A stretch of DNA of 64,000 nt from Microglena sp. YARC (taxonomy: Eukaryota > Chlorophyta > Chlorophyceae > Chlamydomonadales > Chlamydomonadaceae): NCBI GenBank assembly GCA_022414725.1, contig CM039463.1:78721435-78785434 (forward strand), written 5' to 3'. Shown here one piece after another: positions 61,941 through 64,000 of this stretch. The notes beneath the pieces were generated by a model. That model searched no databases and had not been told where the DNA came from. It worked only from the letters and a program-made list of their open reading frames with translations. How positions within the stretch are numbered: position 1 is the stretch's first letter; each line of letters opens with the position of its first letter. The position numbers and the translations under genes are program-made.

Positions 61941-62590
61941 TAATTATTCTTGCATAGAAGCTTTCCATTCTTTAGCTTGGGGACCAGAGAGGGCTTCTTT
62001 CTCATTTTTCGGAATGATAACTTGGTCTGCAGCTAGGAAGGCTAGGAAGTTGGGTGAGTGTCTGTCTCTGCCAGATCTTCTAGGTTCAACTAGGGAGGTG
62101 TCTATTTCTGGTGGTGGAGGAATATCAGGGCTTGGAGGGGTAGCTAGCTCTTGGTTTGGTGGAAGTGTGGGGTTAGTGGGGTCTGCATTTTCCTGAGGGT
62201 TGTGTTCAGCTCCTTGTTCAACAGTGTGAATAGTGGGTGCACTGGCTGCTGGCATGAGGCTTGGTGCTGTAAGGGTAGGCTGGTACACTGTGTCAGGGTT
62301 GAAAGAAAGACCATCTGGGGAGCCCCACACTGGTGGGTTGGCTTGGTGCTTAGCCAGTCTGGCTAGGTAGAATTCCCTGTCTTGGAGTTCAGATGGGGTG
62401 AGTACAGAGGGTACAGGTGGGATAGCATCATCATCATCAACTTCTACTGGGATATCTTCTTCATGTTTTCCTAGTACCACAGCGTCTGCTCCTGGGAATC
62501 CTTTCTGACCTGCTAGATTCTCAAATTCATTGAAGGTGATGTCTCTGGCGTCAAAAATCCTGTGTGAAGAGTCTACTACTCTGAGGCTTT
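61941..62590 (-). CDS. copia polyprotein: integrase C-terminus and linker
   Basis: Reads DSSHRIFDARDITFNEFE, then an acidic and Pro-rich linker (PSPDIPPPPEIDTS), then EPRRSGRDRHSPNFLAF, the usual lead-in to the reverse transcriptase. A TAA stop at 61941-61943 interrupts it. Confidence 0.85.
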
Positions 62591-63243
62591 TCTTGAATCT
62601 GAGTATCCAATGAGTCTGGTAATTTTTGCTGAGGGCGAGAACTTGAAAGATCTTGACTTAGGTGGGAAATGAACATATGCTGTGCATCCAATGGTCCTGA
62701 GGTGATCAATCTTAGGTTTGGTTCCATGGAACATTTCATAGGGTGTTTTGTTAGATTCAGAGGTAGGGGAGAGGTTCCTGAGGATGCTTGCATTTTTGAC
62801 CATTTCTGCCCAGTACCTGTTGGGGATCTTGGATGAAAGGAGGAGTGCTGTGGATCTGTCATGCAGAGTTCTGTTGAGGCGTTCTGCTGCACCATTGGTA
62901 GATGGGTTACCTGGAACTGTAAAGTTGAGGGTGATTCCTTTTCTTTTGCACCAGTTTTTGAATCTGTTGCAGATGTATTCTGATCCATTGTCACAAAAAA
63001 TGGTCCCTATTTTGTTCTGGGTGAGGACTTCATACCGTTCGAGTTCAGTGATGGTTGCATTGGCTACTGCATCCTTTGTTTTGTGAAATGTGACAATGGA
63101 GTATTTGGAGTAATCATCTAGAATGCCTTGGAAGTAGAGGCTTCCATTGAGGCTAGGGATTTTCATCTTTCCACTCATGTCAATGTGAATGATGCCCATG
63201 GGTCTGGTAGCTCTGGTATGGGATGTGGGATAGGTCCATTTTT
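62590..63243 (-). CDS. copia polyprotein: integrase core
   Basis: Contains the catalytic DDE residues: HIDMSGK, FCDNGSEY, and NGAAERLNRT. Followed by PNRYWAEMVKNASILRN and TPYEMFHGTKP, typical of copia integrases. A frameshift occurs near 62592. Confidence 0.9.
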
Positions 63244-64000
63244 GAGAGAATACGGATTTCACAGGTTTGTTTTCTCATTTTGTTGAATGCAGATGGGGTG
63301 ATATCGTTTCCAATGACCATATCTTCTGAGGCCATTCTTGCTAAGGAACTGTATGCGAGGTGCCCTAATATGATGTGTTGGAGTTCAGCTGTCATGGGAG
63401 TTTTCCTAGAAACGGCTGCTAGAGCTACAGCTGTAGTGTACTCTGATCCTCTGATCAGGGTAGGATCATGTTTGACCACTGGGACTAGGTAGAGGCTACG
63501 TTTCTTTGGTCCTGAGATGACTACTTTGTTGTTGATGGTCATGGTGCATTCGTGAGAGTTGAATTGTATTTCCATGTTGGAGTTGTTCCTGATTGCTGAG
63601 GCCATGGAGAACAAGTTGGGGGTGTTCTGATCTGAATTAAGGTGTACATTGAGGAGTTTGTGGAGTTTACCATTTTCTCCTCTGATGAGGGCTGTGCCAG
63701 ACTTTGTAATGTAGGTGTGGCCAGAGGCAGTCAGGACTTTTACAGGGTCTATGTCTTTGATGTCATAGAGGAGGCTGGGGTCCCCAGTCATGTGTGAGGT
63801 AGCACCTGTGTCCATGATACATTTTTTGTATATGCTACGGGTATCTTTTGTTGCATTGAGAGCATAGTGGGTACTGTGTGTGTTGTCTGGCTGTGGGGTT
63901 TGTTGCCTAGAACTTGTGCAGGGGTCTTCAAGAGGCTGCAGTGAGTCCTGATCTTTGGGTTTGTAAAAGGGTTCGATGTTGAGCCATGGGAATGGCCAAG
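63180..64000 (-). CDS. copia polyprotein: protease and pre-integrase zinc region
   Basis: Open to the window edge. Aspartic protease motif IMDTGATSHMTGD near 63785-63818, then a pre-integrase segment with LQHIILGHLAYSSLARM and TCEIRILSKM. One of the usual zinc-binding His/Cys residues has changed (CEIR where CxxC is usual). The frame is lost near 63205. Confidence 0.85.
   Translation of the reverse strand, partial: WPFPWLNIEPFYKPKDQDSLQPLEDPCTSSRQQTPQPDNTHSTHYALNATKDTRSIYKKCIMDTGATSHMTGDPSLLYDIKDIDPVKVLTASGHTYITKSGTALIRGENGKLHKLLNVHLNSDQNTPNLFSMASAIRNNSNMEIQFNSHECTMTINNKVVISGPKKRSLYLVPVVKHDPTLIRGSEYTTAVALAAVSRKTPMTAELQHIILGHLAYSSLARMASEDMVIGNDITPSAFNKMRKQTCEIRILSKMDLSHIPYQSYQTHGHHSH

Larger units (their letters stand above)
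59744..64000 (-). mobile_element. Ty1/copia LTR retrotransposon, decayed, 5' end beyond the window
   Basis: On the minus strand the domain order is protease, integrase, reverse transcriptase, RNase H, which is the copia order. A purine tract (GGGGGGGA, 59971-59978) precedes TGTTATAGACC, the probable start of the 3' LTR at 59970. The coding region carries four apparent frameshifts and one stop codon, so it is not autonomous. The 5' LTR and gag lie to the right of 64000. Confidence 0.9.

Overview
The window looks like nuclear DNA of a photosynthetic eukaryote, most likely a green alga. Two spliced genes encode chloroplast proteins: a type-B thylakoid FtsH protease (minus strand, 42.3-48.1 kb) and a photosystem II S4-domain/YlmH-family RNA-binding protein (plus strand, 16.0-33.0 kb). 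Splice sites are GT-AG with some GC-AG, exons are GC-rich, and the accessory DNA holds a decayed Ty1/copia retrotransposon, hAT-like MITEs, tRNA-derived SINEs and very many tandem repeats. I cannot name the species.

Layout: 0-7 kb, the terminal exon of an unknown gene and a 12-copy array of its own 3' end, mixed with MITEs and SINEs. 7.4-15.0 kb (minus), a terminal exon and a two-exon start of one or two unknown genes, separated by minisatellites. 15.0-16.0 kb, a divergent intergenic region. 16.0-33.0 kb, the S4 gene: six exons (about 0.96 kb of coding) spread over 17 kb, with introns made almost wholly of tandem repeats, including a 6.3 kb array of 17-bp monomers. 33-42 kb, mostly non-coding with a few weak hypothetical ORFs. 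42.3-48.1 kb, ftsH in four exons, carrying an apparent 1-bp frameshift in the Walker A motif. 48-51 kb, dispersed repeats. 51.5-55.5 kb (minus), a three-exon gene for a low-complexity protein. 55.5-59.7 kb, no convincing gene. 59.7-64.0 kb (minus), a copia element running off the right edge.

The most striking structure recurs in every spliced gene that can be read here. Many tandem arrays are not anonymous satellites: they are amplified copies of an exon edge, that is, the last or first tens of coding bases plus the splice junction or stop codon and the adjacent non-coding DNA. Examples are 12 copies of a stop-containing exon end (2.7-4.8 kb), 7 copies of an exon start (7.8-8.6 kb), 8 copies of exon 3 end and 4 of exon 4 in the S4 gene, 19 copies of an exon 4 donor junction (29.4-30.6 kb), about 5 decayed copies of an exon 3 end in ftsH intron 3, and 3 acceptor plus 7 stop-region copies in the 51-55 kb gene. 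Repeat expansion therefore seems to be seeded at exon boundaries, inflating introns and laying out rows of competing splice sites.

Exon calls rest on splice consensus, matching intron phase and family similarity judged by eye; no alignments, transcripts or database searches were available.
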